DNA of 64,000 nt. It comes from Meconema thalassinum (lineage: Eukaryota > Arthropoda > Insecta > Orthoptera > Tettigoniidae). The DNA lies in assembly GCA_946902985.2 (NCBI GenBank), contig OX336389.2, positions 1,081,389,788-1,081,453,787 on the forward strand, written 5' to 3'. Positions 35,054 to 44,705 of this stretch are shown here, piece after piece (the stretch's first letter is position 1; every line of letters begins with the position of its first letter). The notes under the pieces were generated by a model. It saw only the letters and a program-made list of their open reading frames with translations, made no database searches and was not told the origin of the DNA. The position numbers were made by a program, and so were the translations under genes.

Positions 35054-37327
35054 CTACTTCTTTTGCTCAACGTAAATGGTCCCTCCATATCGTCTATGAG
35101 AACCATTTCCATTACCTTCTCCTTTACTGGTGCCTGGTTTGGAATTGATACTCAAATTCTTTTTATCACCATTCCCATTTTCCTTGTCTCTTAAATCTTT
35201 AAGATATTCTTGTCCTTCCTTATGGCGTTCATCATACTTCTCCTTCGTCATAATTTCATCTTGGGAGTTTCTGTTACGGTTATCGTTCTGGTTATTCCTA
35301 TTGTTATTCCTGTTATAACCGTTATTATTGTATCGGTAATTATTATTGTTGTGATAATAATCACTTCTACGGTTGCCATTACTATTATCGTTATTAAGTC
35401 CTTGTTGTAGCTGATATGGACGACCTCCACGGAATCTCCTGTATCTGGGTTCTGGTCTACGATCTCGGCAATAATTATTCCTTTCAGGACCAATATTTCC
35501 CTTTTCTGGTTCTTTCGGATTGTCTGTCTGTTGTGTTTGGTCAAGATATACTGTATTAATGTCTTTGTATTCTTGCCTTTGGTTCTTCGCAACAACATTT
35601 GGCATAGGGCTTGTGTAATCGAGTTTTCTGAGCAATTCGTCCATGCTTGCTAGATCGTTGATCCCTGACGAGATAATTAGACGTCTGACTTCAACAGGGA
35701 GCATCCTGGCTATCGCGTCTATCAACTGAGCTGTAGATAACGGGGGTTGAAGAAATCTGAGCCTGGCTAACTGACTCGTGAAGAAGTCTGCGTAGTGTGT
35801 AGGAAGAGTTCCTGAGTATTTTCGTGAGTATACTTCTGCGCGTAGGGAGTTTTGTGCTTCAATAGACCAAAAACGCTTTATTAGTGCTTCTGCGAATTCA
35901 TCAAGTTCATGAAGGTATATCTGAAGGCTCGGAACCATTCAAGGGGCCGCTCAGATAAAAAGCGTTCTACGATCTTCATTTCCCTCTCTCTTGGAATATG
36001 CGCTTCGATGAAGTAATCTTTGAGATTTCTGATGTACTCTATCGGTGTGAAACTATCTAGGTTACTGAACTTTTGCGGTTTGTCTTCAAAGTTTCTTATG
36101 ACCGTCACGTTTCTCGGATATGAATCCGGAAGGTTTTGTCGAAAATCTCTATTGTAACTTTCGGGCTCTTTACTCCTCTCCTCTAATCCTTCCGTAAACC
36201 TGAATAATCTTTCTTCCGGCCTAATTTCCCTTTCTTCCACTTCTAGGCTATTTCTTCTAGTCTGATTCCTCGAATCTTCAAAATCTATCTTCTCCCTTTC
36301 CTTTTCTTCTATCTCAGCGATAATATTCTTCAGCTGTTGGCCTACTTCGGTCTTTAAATCTTCCTTATACGTCTCAAGCTTGGCAACAACTCCTAGATTA
36401 AGATTTTGTAACTTCTTGGATAATTCTTCTAGTTCATTAGTTTTCTCCTCACTCATGGCATTAACGTTAGTGACAACCTTGTTTAATCGTTCCTCTATCG
36501 TTTTAGTCTTACTCTCTAACGATTCTTTCAAAGCTTGCACATACTGACTAGATTGAGTTCTATCCTCTACTGCCTTTCAGTGAGCGTATCAATTCTTTTA
36601 CCTAGATCTGTTCTTACTTCAATAACCTCTCTATTAATTTCTACTTGGATACTGGCTAATTTCTTTTCTATGTTATCTTGTATTTGCTTAACATGTTCCC
36701 CACTAGATTTGTTCCACTCGTCTTTCCATACAACTACATTAGCTTTTAGCATTTCAGCTATGTCCTCCTCAATATCTGCCTTAAGAATTTTATTATGGTC
36801 AATAACCTGTATTCGTAAAGTTTCAACGTTACCTTTTAATTCGACCAGAGAAGCTGTAGTTTTTATCGCATCCTTAACAAAACGTGTCGTTAAAGCAGTT
36901 ATAATATTGTGTACACAATTCTTTAGACGCCTCTACCTCTTGTCTAATCTTATTGATGTCCACTTGGACTTTTGATACATCTACAAATACCTTTTTAACT
37001 TCTGTCTGTATTTTACCTATGTCAGACTGTACATCAGTGACATCTGACTGCATGTTATTTATGTCAACCTGAACATTAGTGACATCGGCTTGAACTGTGT
37101 CTACTTTAGATTGGACATTGGATACCTCTAACCTCACATTACCAATATCGGATTGTACTATGTCTACATTGAATTGGACTGTGGATACATCTGCTTGGAC
37201 TGTATCTACTTCATTTTGGACATGGGATACATCTGACCTAACATTACCAATATCAGTTCGGACATCTCCGACATCTGTCCGTACACCACTTACATCGTCC
37301 TGTATCTGCTTTGAGCTGGCCTGTATT
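35054..37327 (-). pseudogene. gag-like polyprotein, C-terminal part
   Basis: Minus-strand open frames follow each other with shifts near 36925, 36570 and 35935. The first (37389 in, to 36874) holds 17 heptads at 36928-37284. The next parts are further coiled coil (EELSKKLQNLNLG and similar). Then comes a retrotransposon-gag core: YIRNLKDYFIEAHIPRE, PLEWFRAFRYTF, FAEALIKRFWSIEAQNSLRA, QLARLRFLQPPLS. The C-terminal region (about 35054-35500) is Arg/Asn-rich low complexity (NNNNYRYNNNGYNRNNNRNN) and has no CCHC zinc knuckle, so RNA binding may rest on basic residues. The frameshifts suggest a decayed copy or assembly indels. Confidence 0.72.
36928..37284 (-). repeat. 21-bp coding repeat: 17 uninterrupted heptads
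   Basis: Seventeen successive seven-residue units of the type V-x-x-D-V-x-x (for example VRTDVGD, VQADVST, VQSDIGN, VQVDINK). Hydrophobic residues alternate 4 and 3 apart, the coiled-coil a/d pattern. The DNA is a degenerate 21-bp tandem repeat, suggesting expansion by unit duplication. Confidence 0.88.
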
Positions 37328-37333
37328 CGCGTG
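37328..37333. repeat. Left 6-bp target-site duplication of the palindromic element
   Basis: CGCGTG, repeated at 48774-48779. Removing one copy and the element rejoins the gag frame without a shift. Confidence 0.88.
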
Positions 37334-38367
37334 AGTAGTGGAGTAGTGACAGTTCCCCCCCCCCCCCCGGCCGCTCCCTCTGACGTCACATACTAACCCG
37401 CAATACATTCAGGGGCAAAGTCAATATCTCGCGAACCCAAGGTCCGATTTTGACAAATGAGGTGTCGTTGGACTCGGGTTGACGCCCTCTTTCCAATGGA
37501 CCACTAATTTCAACCCCTAAATAAAACCTACCCCTACTAGGGGGTGAAATTGTAATTTTTTAGTGAAAGTCTCTTTTCAAATGCGACATGTATAAGGTGC
37601 TCTGCTGAAATGAACTTAAACGTTGTTGCTCATATAGCGCATGCGTTTTGCTGGATGCCGCTATGAATTAACATTTTTGTTTTTGTTTTTACGCATGCGC
37701 ACTTGGGATTTTTGTAAGAGGGCGAGCTCTTTGAAAAAATGATTTATAAGAAGGGGTTTTGGTGGTGAGGAGAGAACCAGATAGTTGCCTACTTTCCTGC
37801 GAAGTTTGCCGATATCTCTCGAACGCAAGGTCGGATTTGGACGTGTGACGTGTCAAATCGCTTGTCTCGAAGCCCTATATATGTTATTAATAGGTTAAAG
37901 TTTTGATAATGCTGGAAACAGGCTTTTTGGGGTAAAAACGTGATTTTAGACTTTTTACGATATCTCACGAATGCATGGTTGGATTTGGTCCTATGACGTG
38001 TCAAATGGCTTGTCTCGAAACCGTCTTTATTTTGGTAATAGGCTAAAGTTTTTGAGAATGAGGGAAACAGGATTTTTTGGTGTAAAACTGTGATTTTAGA
38101 CTTTCTGTTATATTTCACAAACCAATAACGCCAGAGACGTATACGAGGGGTCGTAGGACTCGGGGTGACGCACTCCCACCCTACTCCCCCTTTCGAATAT
38201 AGTATTTATGTTTTAAAAAAATTGCGAAAGGGTCTAACGACACTTTTGTTGAAAACATTTTAGTTTTTAAAACTTTTTTTTAAATCTGTCTAAAATGTTC
38301 ATGAAGAGTGGTTGTAAATAGAAAGAGACGATACCACTGGGCACGTGTTTCAACGAGGCTATTACTG

Positions 38368-38440
38368 GCCACGGTGGTGATATACCAATAGAGTATTCGC
38401 TATTTCGATGAGACGGCGGGTCGAGGGTTCGTATTCCGAT
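38368..38440 (+). repeat. tRNA-like SINE head inside the left arm
   Basis: GCCACGGTGGTGATATACCA and GGCGGGTCGAGGGTTCGTAT resemble A and B boxes of a tRNA-derived SINE. The downstream AATTCCTAAACCCCCTGAAG would be its body. The mirror copy is at about 47880-47950. Confidence 0.45.
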
Positions 38441-38466
38441 TTTTCCTATGACGGAATTCCGAATTC

Positions 38467-38745
38467 CTAAACCCCCTGAAGGGGGTCTTTAACATGTAAA
38501 CGATTATGAGTGACATGACAAATGATAATTCCTTGATCAGATGAAGTTGGCCTTAGATAGACCAAACAGAAGTTGGTTATATGTTGCTTGAAGTGAGTAT
38601 AGAAAACAAACTTGCTGGGGCAGACTGACAGGATGTGGATGTTATTTGAGCTTATTGGAATGCATTGACTTGACTTGACAACAGGGCAATGAAAAAAGCA
38701 CAGAGATGCTGAGGACACTTGAAGGTCAAAAGATATGGCAACCAT
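38467..38745 (-). CDS. 92-codon ORF of unknown function, left-arm copy
   Basis: Starts MVAISFDLQVSSASLCFF and ends HVTHNRLHVKDPLQGV. The mirror copy at 47572-47850 has the same length and only a few amino-acid changes. It reads outward, like the FLYWCH ORF. No domain is recognised, and its 3' end overlaps SINE-like sequence, so it may be an accidental frame in a conserved arm. Confidence 0.3.
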   Translation of the reverse strand: MVAISFDLQVSSASLCFFHCPVVKSSQCIPISSNNIHILSVCPSKFVFYTHFKQHITNFCLVYLRPTSSDQGIIICHVTHNRLHVKDPLQGV

Positions 38746-39931
38746 GGTGGGAGGGGGAAGCGAGGATGATGTCGCCGATCATGTTCAATGTTCAATGGAT
38801 GAATTTATATTTTGCGAAGCATTGTTCGGAGAGGGTCATGTGACGACTTGTTTTAAGGGTATTTATTTTTCCGATCTTTCCTATGGTGGACTCATTGATT
38901 GAAATAATCCAAAACTGCTAGGGCATGGCCTTGAGATTTTATAAACCGATAATGGGATTTTGACATACAAGGTCCACTCAGAACTTGACATGATGTCATT
39001 CTTTTTATGGCTTATGTATTTCCCCAACAAAGACCCAAAACAACAAGATCATGGACTTTTGCTTTTCTTAATATATTGCAAACCCATAATGTAAGATGTT
39101 TACTGTGAGCGACGAAACCTAGCTAGGTAGAGAAAGAATTATTGTAGGCTACATGTATGGTGACTGACACGTCTTTGACCATTGGAACTTGTTTTCAGAT
39201 CTGACTGTAGTACATAGGGAGTATAGGTTGTAGGCATGGCTTGACAAACGGTGTACACAAAATTCAATTGAGAGATTCAAGAATTAAGAGTAGACTATCA
39301 TTAATTAATTGGTTAAAGAGTGTCGCTAAAAATTAAAAAAATGGTGACTACATTAAATTAAACTGAACCAAGTTGAATCAAACCCAACTGAACCAAACCA
39401 AGCCTAAAGCAAACCAAGCCTAATCAAGAACAAGCCAAGAGCTTAAGTGTAAAACTTGTGGGGGAATGCAGTCATTGGCAATGTCCAAAGGAATGGATAA
39501 CGCTCTACCTTTAGAGGGTAAGGTAAAGCTAGCGCATGGTGCTAATGCATATTCCCAAGTACATGAACCACACACACACACACAACTATCCTATGCTGTT
39601 TTTATGAGTTGACTGTTAAAACTTACTCAGTGGTTACTGAGCAAGATGGTCGCTACACACAACAAGCTTTAATTACTTGAGGCTAATAATCTATACACAC
39701 ACACACACACACACACTCGCTTGTTCTAAACTAAATTGTCTTGCTGGCAGTGCTCACACAGTAGAAAAATGACAGAAATGCTTGGCTAACAGAAATACAA
39801 TCATTTTCGGTTGTGTAATGTTACCAGCTAACCATTACATGCTATAGTGGTGAGCACATGTGCCTCTTGCACTGGAGATCGTAACTCGATTTCTAGCTCT
39901 AAGGCCTAGAACGAATCAAACTAAGAAAGAA

Positions 39932-40000
39932 GGGTATGGTGACGCAGTGGTTAAACTGTTAGCCTTTCACTAAGGTAGACTAGGGTTTGATTTTAGGTTA
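39932..40000 (+). tRNA. Degenerate tRNA-like sequence in the left arm
   Basis: A-box-like GTGACGCAGTGGTTAA and a T arm CTAGG-GTTTGAT-TTTAG that can pair over five bases (39980-39996). The acceptor stem does not close. A second similar but poorer match is at 39841-39900 (ATAGTGGTGAGCACATGTGC). Either could be decayed tRNA genes or SINE heads. Confidence 0.25.
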
Positions 40001-40982
40001 ATATACATGTCATAAACAAACAAACAAACAAACAAACAAACAAACAAAAGCGGAGATAATGTTTAAAACTGATTACACTTGTCTCTTTTCAAATTATTAC
40101 TTAGATTACAAATACAAAGGTGGACTGGGTTTGATATACAGTTAATGCTGCCTATCGCATACTAGCCTGTAAGAAAGCAAAACAAGCAAAAGGCGTAGGT
40201 AGAGCAGTGGTAAAATCGCTATGTGTAGAGAACTACCTAACGGTTTTATGAACTGGCAATGGTATGTCGCTTAAACAGTGCAGGATACAATCCAGCAACC
40301 ATAATTTTTATCTTGTGGAACAGAGAAAACATATATATATAGAGAGAGAGAGATATAGAAAGCTTGTGTATGTATGGGTAGCATTGATTGTTTGACCAGA
40401 GAAAATACGATGAGGTAGGGTGGGGAGAGGGAGAATTAACAGTTATATATGAATGAATGGTAAATAGTTTTTTTTTTCAATAGTTTTGTTTTTCAAATGC
40501 AGTGGTACATAGCCGTTATATTGTAAAACATTCTTACTTGGAGTAGTAATAAGCCTCTACGGTTCCGCTAACACACATAGACAGACTGTACTAGTGCCAT
40601 GGTCAAGCACTCACATTAAGATCATTTACAAAAACATAAAATGAAAATTAAAAATCTTGTTTTGGAAATATCGTTTTTCAACAGACACAAAATAAATAAA
40701 AATGTGTAAAGAGCAAAATGGAAAATCCATGTTTCCATATAGACAAAATTAAAAACCTTAAACGAACATTTAAAAAATATAGGTACAAATGGGAAATTGA
40801 CAAATGCGTAAATATGAAAATGGAAAATCCATGTTTCCATATCATGAAATTGAAAAAACATCAAACTGTCATTTAAAAAAATGCAAATGGAAAACTGACA
40901 AATTGCAATGTGTGAAATATGAAATTGAACAAATGGCTATCATTATTTTAAAAACTAAAAAAAAAATACGGTGCTGTATGGT

Positions 40983-41254
40983 TGAGGTGTGAATCAAACC
41001 CTCTCTACTTATTTTGGACCACCCGAGACTGAGTATACTTGTTTTAGTCCTCATACCACTTTTAAAATTTTGTATTAAAGCTAGGAATTGAACCCAAGAG
41101 CTTGTAGGGGGAGACCAAGATTAGAATATGTTAAACAGATAGTCTTAATTGTAGGGTGTGGTAGCTATATAGAGATGAAATGATTAGCTCGGGACAGGGG
41201 CATTGAGATCTGCAGCAAACCAGTCAAACGACTTAAGACTCAAACAACAACATG
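40983..41254. mobile_element. SINE family A scrap (minus) joined to RTE LINE 3' end (plus), left arm
   Basis: 40983-41098 is the reverse complement of the SINE A middle (CTCAGTCTCGGGTGGTCC and GGTTCAATTCCTAGC on the minus strand). 41099-41254 reads GGGGGAGACCAAGATTAGAA to GACTCAAACAACAACATG, the RTE 3' end seen at 7963-8040. The same junction is mirrored at 45073-45345. Confidence 0.75.
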
Positions 41255-41531
41255 TAAGCTCACCAAAATAATGTTGTGTAACGGTAAATGTTAGTCAACG
41301 AACAGTAATGCATTACTAAAACCCATGACACGATACCTATAGCTTTTCTAAAGTTATTTTAAAATGCCTTTAACCCTATATTAAACACCCAGTTCACAAT
41401 ATTCATAACTGCAATGTTATGGTAAAACAAAACAAAATCTATATTTCAAAACAAGCAAGTGGTTTAGTCAATGTATACTGGGAAAAGTTTTGTAAACACT
41501 CAAGTCCACAAGACTAATTAAATTAGTAACT

Positions 41532-41617
41532 GTCAGGTTGGCCGAGTGGTTAAGTTGTTTGACTTAAGATCAAATTTCCTGTACAAGGAAGCAAGGGTTC
41601 GAATCCCTTACCTGACA
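41532..41617 (+). tRNA. tRNA-Leu (anticodon UAA), class II, left-arm copy
   Basis: An 86-nt cloverleaf: acceptor GTCAGGT pairs with ACCTGAC (7 of 7) plus discriminator A; anticodon arm TTTGA-CTTAAGA-TCAAA with anticodon TAA; long variable arm TTCC-TGTACAA-GGAA, as expected for leucine; T arm AAGGG-TTCGAAT-CCCTT (5 of 5). A and B boxes are intact (GGCCGAGTGGTTAAG, GGTTCGAATCC). The D stem is weak (GCC against GTT). No T-run terminator follows closely. Its mirror copy is at 44706-44791. Confidence 0.85.
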
Positions 41618-41888
41618 TAACTATTGCCTTAACATGGCTTGTCCACACGGAATTATTATGATACTTGCTACACAAACCATAGACAGAGTGTATTGTTTAA
41701 GGCACACTCTTTATGAACATAGTCCGAGACTGTTGATGGTTAACAATTGCATTAATAGTGGGACATGGGGATGGCAATTAAGAAAAACAGCCAATACCCA
41801 TACAATATTTTTATTCATTTAGTTTCTTTTACAATAGTTACACACTGAATACAACTTTTTATCTTTTTATCATTGTTTGATATAGATT

Positions 41889-42116
41889 TTAAACACAACG
41901 CTTGTTGTGGATCCTTTTATAACATTCTCTAGGTACTCTTGTTCTTAAAACCTGGGGAAGCCGCAATGGTTTTATAGACATTAAACCCTCATCCTCTTCT
42001 TTTTCATCATCATCATCATTATCATCATCATTATAAATATTATCATCATAATTATTATAGTCATTGTCACCAACATCATCATCATCATCATCCTCAACAT
42101 CACTAGAACTTTCCAA
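41889..42116 (-). pseudogene. Acidic C-terminal frame of the FLYWCH unit, left arm
   Basis: Encodes a Ser/Asp run (ESSSDVEDDDDDDVGDND) with GAY-type repeats, then a conserved tail SIKPLRLPQVLRTRVPRECY ending RCV-stop. It is separated from the FLYWCH frame by a stop, a shift and a poly-A/T homopolymer of 10. The poly(A) signal AATAAA (minus) is at 41810-41815. Confidence 0.5.
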
Positions 42117-42319
42117 TTCCTTTTTTTTTTCCTTTTCAAAAGGGGCCTCTTGAAGAGTCTGTGTTGCTTTTGATTGTGTTAAGGGCTTTTGAACGTTGAC
42201 AACTGTCCTAACATGACATTTTGAGGAGATGATAATTGCTTTTCAACAAACAATGCACTATCTTGAGCAGCAATATCATTTTCTTGAACTTGCTTTTTAG
42301 CTTTTTCAGGATATTTTGT

Positions 42320-42535
42320 TTACAGCAACAGTGTTTTATCTGGTACACTACATTGATGATTACCCACACTTAAGACCTTACCATTCTTACTTTTTAGATG
42401 ACCTAAACATTTTGTTGTCCTTTGTTTTGAGCACTGCCAAAATATGATTCCATTCATATTTTGCTGCTTATAGTTATAGGAGTAGCCATGATACAGTGCA
42501 CGTGGTTTGCCTTTATTGGATATAGTATATTCCAT
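42320..42535 (-). pseudogene. FLYWCH-type zinc-finger ORF, left arm, truncated by a stop
   Basis: The 71-residue product begins MEYTISNKGKPRALYHGYSY and carries the FLYWCH pattern: G-Y-S-Y, I-I-F-W-Q-C, T-K-C-L-G-H, then G-N-H-Q-C, so the second zinc histidine of the canonical H-x-H appears as Cys. A TAA replaces TCA of the right-arm copy right after KTLLL. It reads leftward from the element centre, with TATATAAAA (minus, 42617-42625) about 80 bp upstream of the ATG. FLYWCH domains bind DNA and occur in chromatin proteins and MULE transposases. Confidence 0.68.
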
Positions 42536-42616
42536 AGTAGTAACTGACTTGTAAAGTTGATCTACCTACTACAAAGGTCAGAACAATTCTGGTGAAAGTG
42601 TGATTTTGTGTTGACG

Positions 42617-42625
42617 TTTTATATA
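42617..42625 (-). promoter_or_regulatory. TATA box of the left FLYWCH unit
   Basis: TATATAAAA on the minus strand, about 80 bp before the start codon at 42535. Mirror of 43709-43717. Confidence 0.55.
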
Positions 42626-42635
42626 GGATGATGTT

Positions 42636-42738
42636 GGTGACTTATGCTGGTGGCTTATGTTGGCGGCTTATGTTGGTGACTTATATTGGTGGCTTATGTT
42701 GATGGCTTACGTTGGTGGCTTATGTTGATGGCTTATGA
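42636..42738. repeat. 15-bp minisatellite, left side of the centre
   Basis: Units of GGTGGCTTATGTTGG type, about 7 copies. The right arm has the reverse-complement array of about 30 copies (43250-43695). Confidence 0.85.
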
Positions 42739-42739
42739 C

Positions 42740-42828
42740 GTAATCGTATGTTCACCCGCACACACTCACCTTTGGCGTGTGCGCCTGCTTCGCGAAAGGC
42801 GTGTGCGTGCGGGGGAACATACGATTAC
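42740..42828. repeat. Central hairpin, 37-bp imperfect stem
   Basis: 42740-42776 (GTAATCGTATGTTCACCCGC...) pairs with 42792-42828 with about five mismatches and a 15-base loop. It sits in the unique centre next to the left minisatellite. CRE-like words (TGACGTAA at 42736, TGACGTCA near 43193) flank the unique region. Confidence 0.75.
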
Positions 42829-42837
42829 TTCAGCAAA

Positions 42838-43130
42838 ACATGAACTCACTTGTCTGTTGTATGAGTATCACTTTAGTAGTGGCATCAAGCAGCAAAAGAT
42901 GTTTACTTACACAATCCATCATTATGGTAAGCACTTTTTTCTTATCATTATGGAAAGCTCTTAGAATAAAATGTTATATATAGTGGTTCTGGTCACTTAT
43001 AGCTAAACTGTATTAGACATGATTTTTTTTTGTTTCTTTATAGGCTACTACAATAAATATTCTCAATGCTATGGGGCAGAAATGCGAATTAGAGAGAAAG
43101 AAGCTCACTTGATCATTGGTACTTGATAGT
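42838..43130 (+). other. Possible two-exon ORF in the unique centre
   Basis: A plus-strand open stretch (KQQKMFTYTIHHY) runs to a donor ATG|GTAAGC near 42926. After a polypyrimidine tract, an acceptor TTTATAG at about 43044 leads in frame to YYNKYSQCYGAEMRIREKEA and a stop at about 43130. No family recognised. This is the only part of the element not mirrored, so it could be the remnant of an original interior gene. Confidence 0.25.
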
Positions 43131-43249
43131 TTCACACATGAACAAATTATCCAACATGTCGGACAAGTTTAGACTTGCTTTAAGACTGGCTATGACGTCA
43201 TAAATGAATGGAACAAATACATTATATAACAAAAACTAACATCAAAATA

Positions 43250-43695
43250 AGCTACCAACATAAGGCATTAGCATAAGCCACCAACATAAGCCACCAACAT
43301 AAGCCATCAACGTAAACCACCAATATAAGCCACCAACATAAGCCGCCAACATAAGCCGCCAACATAAGCCACCAACATAAGCCACCAACATAAGTCACCA
43401 ACATAACCCATCAACATAAGCCACCAGTATAAGCCACCAACATAAGCCACCAACATCAGCCATCAACATAAGCCACCAATATAAGCCACCTACATAAGCC
43501 ACCAACATAAGCCACCAACATAAGCCGCCAACATAAGCCGCCAACATAAGGCATCAACATAAGCCACCAACATCAGCCACCAATATAAGCCACCAACATA
43601 AGCCATCAACATAAGCCACCAAAATAAGCCATCAACATAAGCCACCAACATAAGCCACCAACATAAGCCGCCAACATAAGCCACCAGCATTATTC
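43250..43695. repeat. 15-bp minisatellite, right side of the centre
   Basis: About 30 units of CATAAGCCACCAACA type with single-base variants (GCCGCC, GCCATC). Reverse complement of 42636-42738 and much longer. Confidence 0.9.
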
Positions 43696-43708
43696 ACCAA
43701 CATCATCC

Positions 43709-43717
43709 TATATAAAA
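43709..43717 (+). promoter_or_regulatory. TATA box of the right FLYWCH unit
   Basis: TATATAAAA about 80 bp before the ATG at 43799. Mirrored in the left arm. Confidence 0.58.
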
Positions 43718-43798
43718 CGTCAACACAAAATCACACTTTCACCAGAATTGTTCTGACCTTTGTAGTAGGTAGATCAACTTTACAAGTCAGTTACTACT

Positions 43799-44155
43799 AT
43801 GGAATATACTATAACCAATAAAGGCAAACCACGTGCACTGTATCATGGCTACTCCTATAACTATAAGCGGCAAAATGTGAATGGAATCATATTTTGGCAG
43901 TGCTCAAAACAAAGGACAACAAAATGTTTAGGTCATCTAAAAAGTAAGAATGGTAAGGTCTTAAGTGTGGGTAATCATCAATGTAGTGTACCAGATAAAA
44001 CACTGTTGCTGTCAACAAAATATCCTGAAAATGCTAAAAAGCAAGTTCAAGAAAATGATATTGCTGCTCAAGATAGTGCATTGTTTGTTGAAAAGCAATT
44101 ATCATCTCCTCAAAAAGTCATGTTAGGACAGTTGTCAACGTTCAAAAGCCCTTAA
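43799..44155 (+). CDS. FLYWCH-type zinc-finger protein, right-arm copy (118 aa frame)
   Basis: Begins MEYTITNKGKPRALYHGYSY. A FLYWCH-like finger spans about residues 3-68: Y-S-Y (21-23), I-F-W-Q-C (33-37), T-K-C-L (43-46), G-N-H-Q-C (59-63). A Lys/Gln-rich linker (KKQVQENDIAAQDSALFVEK) follows and the frame stops after KSP. A one-base shift would continue into a Thr/Gln stretch, and a second shift at a 9-A run would reach the acidic tail at 44195-44434, so the ancestral protein was probably about 210 residues. It reads outward from the centre with TATA (43709) and AATAAA (44508). Likely role: DNA binding, perhaps of the element's own termini; this is inference. Confidence 0.68.
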   Translation: MEYTITNKGKPRALYHGYSYNYKRQNVNGIIFWQCSKQRTTKCLGHLKSKNGKVLSVGNHQCSVPDKTLLLSTKYPENAKKQVQENDIAAQDSALFVEKQLSSPQKVMLGQLSTFKSP

Positions 44156-44194
44156 CACAATCAAAAGCAACACAGACTCTTCAAGAGGCACCTT

Positions 44195-44434
44195 TTGAAA
44201 AGGAAAAAAAAAGAATTGGATAGTTCTAGTGATGTTGATGATGATGATGATGTTGGTGACAATGACTATAATAATGATGATGATAATATTTATAATGATG
44301 ATGATAATGATGATGATGAAAAAGAAGAGGATGAGGGTTTAATGTCTATAAAAACATTGCGGCTTCCCCAGTTTTTAAGAACAAGAGTACCTAGAGAATG
44401 TTATAAAAGGATCCACAACAAGCGTTGTGTTTAA
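44195..44434 (+). CDS. Acidic tail frame of the right FLYWCH unit
   Basis: After KRKKKELDSSSDV comes an Asp/Asn-rich run built on GAT repeats, then KEEDEGLMSIKTLRLPQFLR and a basic end CYKRIHNKRCV-stop. The non-repetitive tail is conserved between arms, which argues it was once coding. It is more likely the C-terminus of the FLYWCH protein than a separate gene. Confidence 0.5.
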   Translation: MKRKKKELDSSSDVDDDDDVGDNDYNNDDDNIYNDDDNDDDEKEEDEGLMSIKTLRLPQFLRTRVPRECYKRIHNKRCV

Positions 44435-44507
44435 AATCTATATCAAACAATGATAAAAAGATAAAAAGTTGTATTCAGTGTGTAACTATTGTAAAAGAAA
44501 CTAAATG

Positions 44508-44513
44508 AATAAA
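44508..44513 (+). terminator. Poly(A) signal of the right FLYWCH unit
   Basis: AATAAA 75 bp after the stop at 44434; mirrored at 41810-41815. Confidence 0.5.
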
Positions 44514-44705
44514 AATATTGTATGGGTATTGGCTGTTTTTCTTAATTGCCATCCCCATGTCCCACTATTAATGCAATTGTTAACCATCAACAGTCTCTGA
44601 CTATGTTCATAAAGAGAGTGCCTTAAACAATACACTCTGTCTATGGTTTGTGTAGCAAGTATCATAATAATTCAGTGTGGACAAGCCATGTTAAGGCAAT
44701 AGTTA

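Larger units (their letters stand above)
37334..42735. repeat. Left inverted arm, about 5.4 kb
   Basis: Contents from the end inward: a C run (37355-37370), subterminal repeats of the type ATATCTCNCGAAC (37425, 37811, 37962), a tRNA-like/SINE-like module (38368-38470), the 92-codon ORF, CA, CAAA and AG microsatellites (39555-40360), about 100-bp direct repeats with GGAAAATCCATGTTTCCATA (40720-40860), SINE and RTE scraps (40983-41254), tRNA-Leu, the FLYWCH transcription unit reading leftward, and a short minisatellite. It retains about 230 bp of subterminal repeat (near 37800-38030) that the right arm has lost. Confidence 0.88.

Noticed and set aside
34897..35410. Leucine/valine/isoleucine-rich plus-strand ORFs that look like membrane proteins
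   Set aside because: They are antisense to the low-complexity AAG- and AAT-rich end of the gag-like region.
37355..37371. Long C run in the element terminus as a G-quadruplex or regulatory site
   Set aside because: Homopolymer length differs between arms and is error-prone; it could not be supported as a functional signal.
36535..37396. Plus-strand ORFs of 99-146 codons with Thr/Ser repeats
   Set aside because: They are shadows of the heptad-coding minus strand; the 21-bp repeat keeps several frames open.
40622..40864. 80-codon ORF (also near 45477-45704) with repeated ETWIFHF motif
   Set aside because: Arises from a short direct repeat in the arm (GGAAAATCCATGTTTCCATA); not conserved in frame between arms.
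43250..43695. Regular short repeats that might suggest a CRISPR array
   Set aside because: The 15-bp units are contiguous with no unique spacers, and the genome is an animal's; it is a minisatellite.
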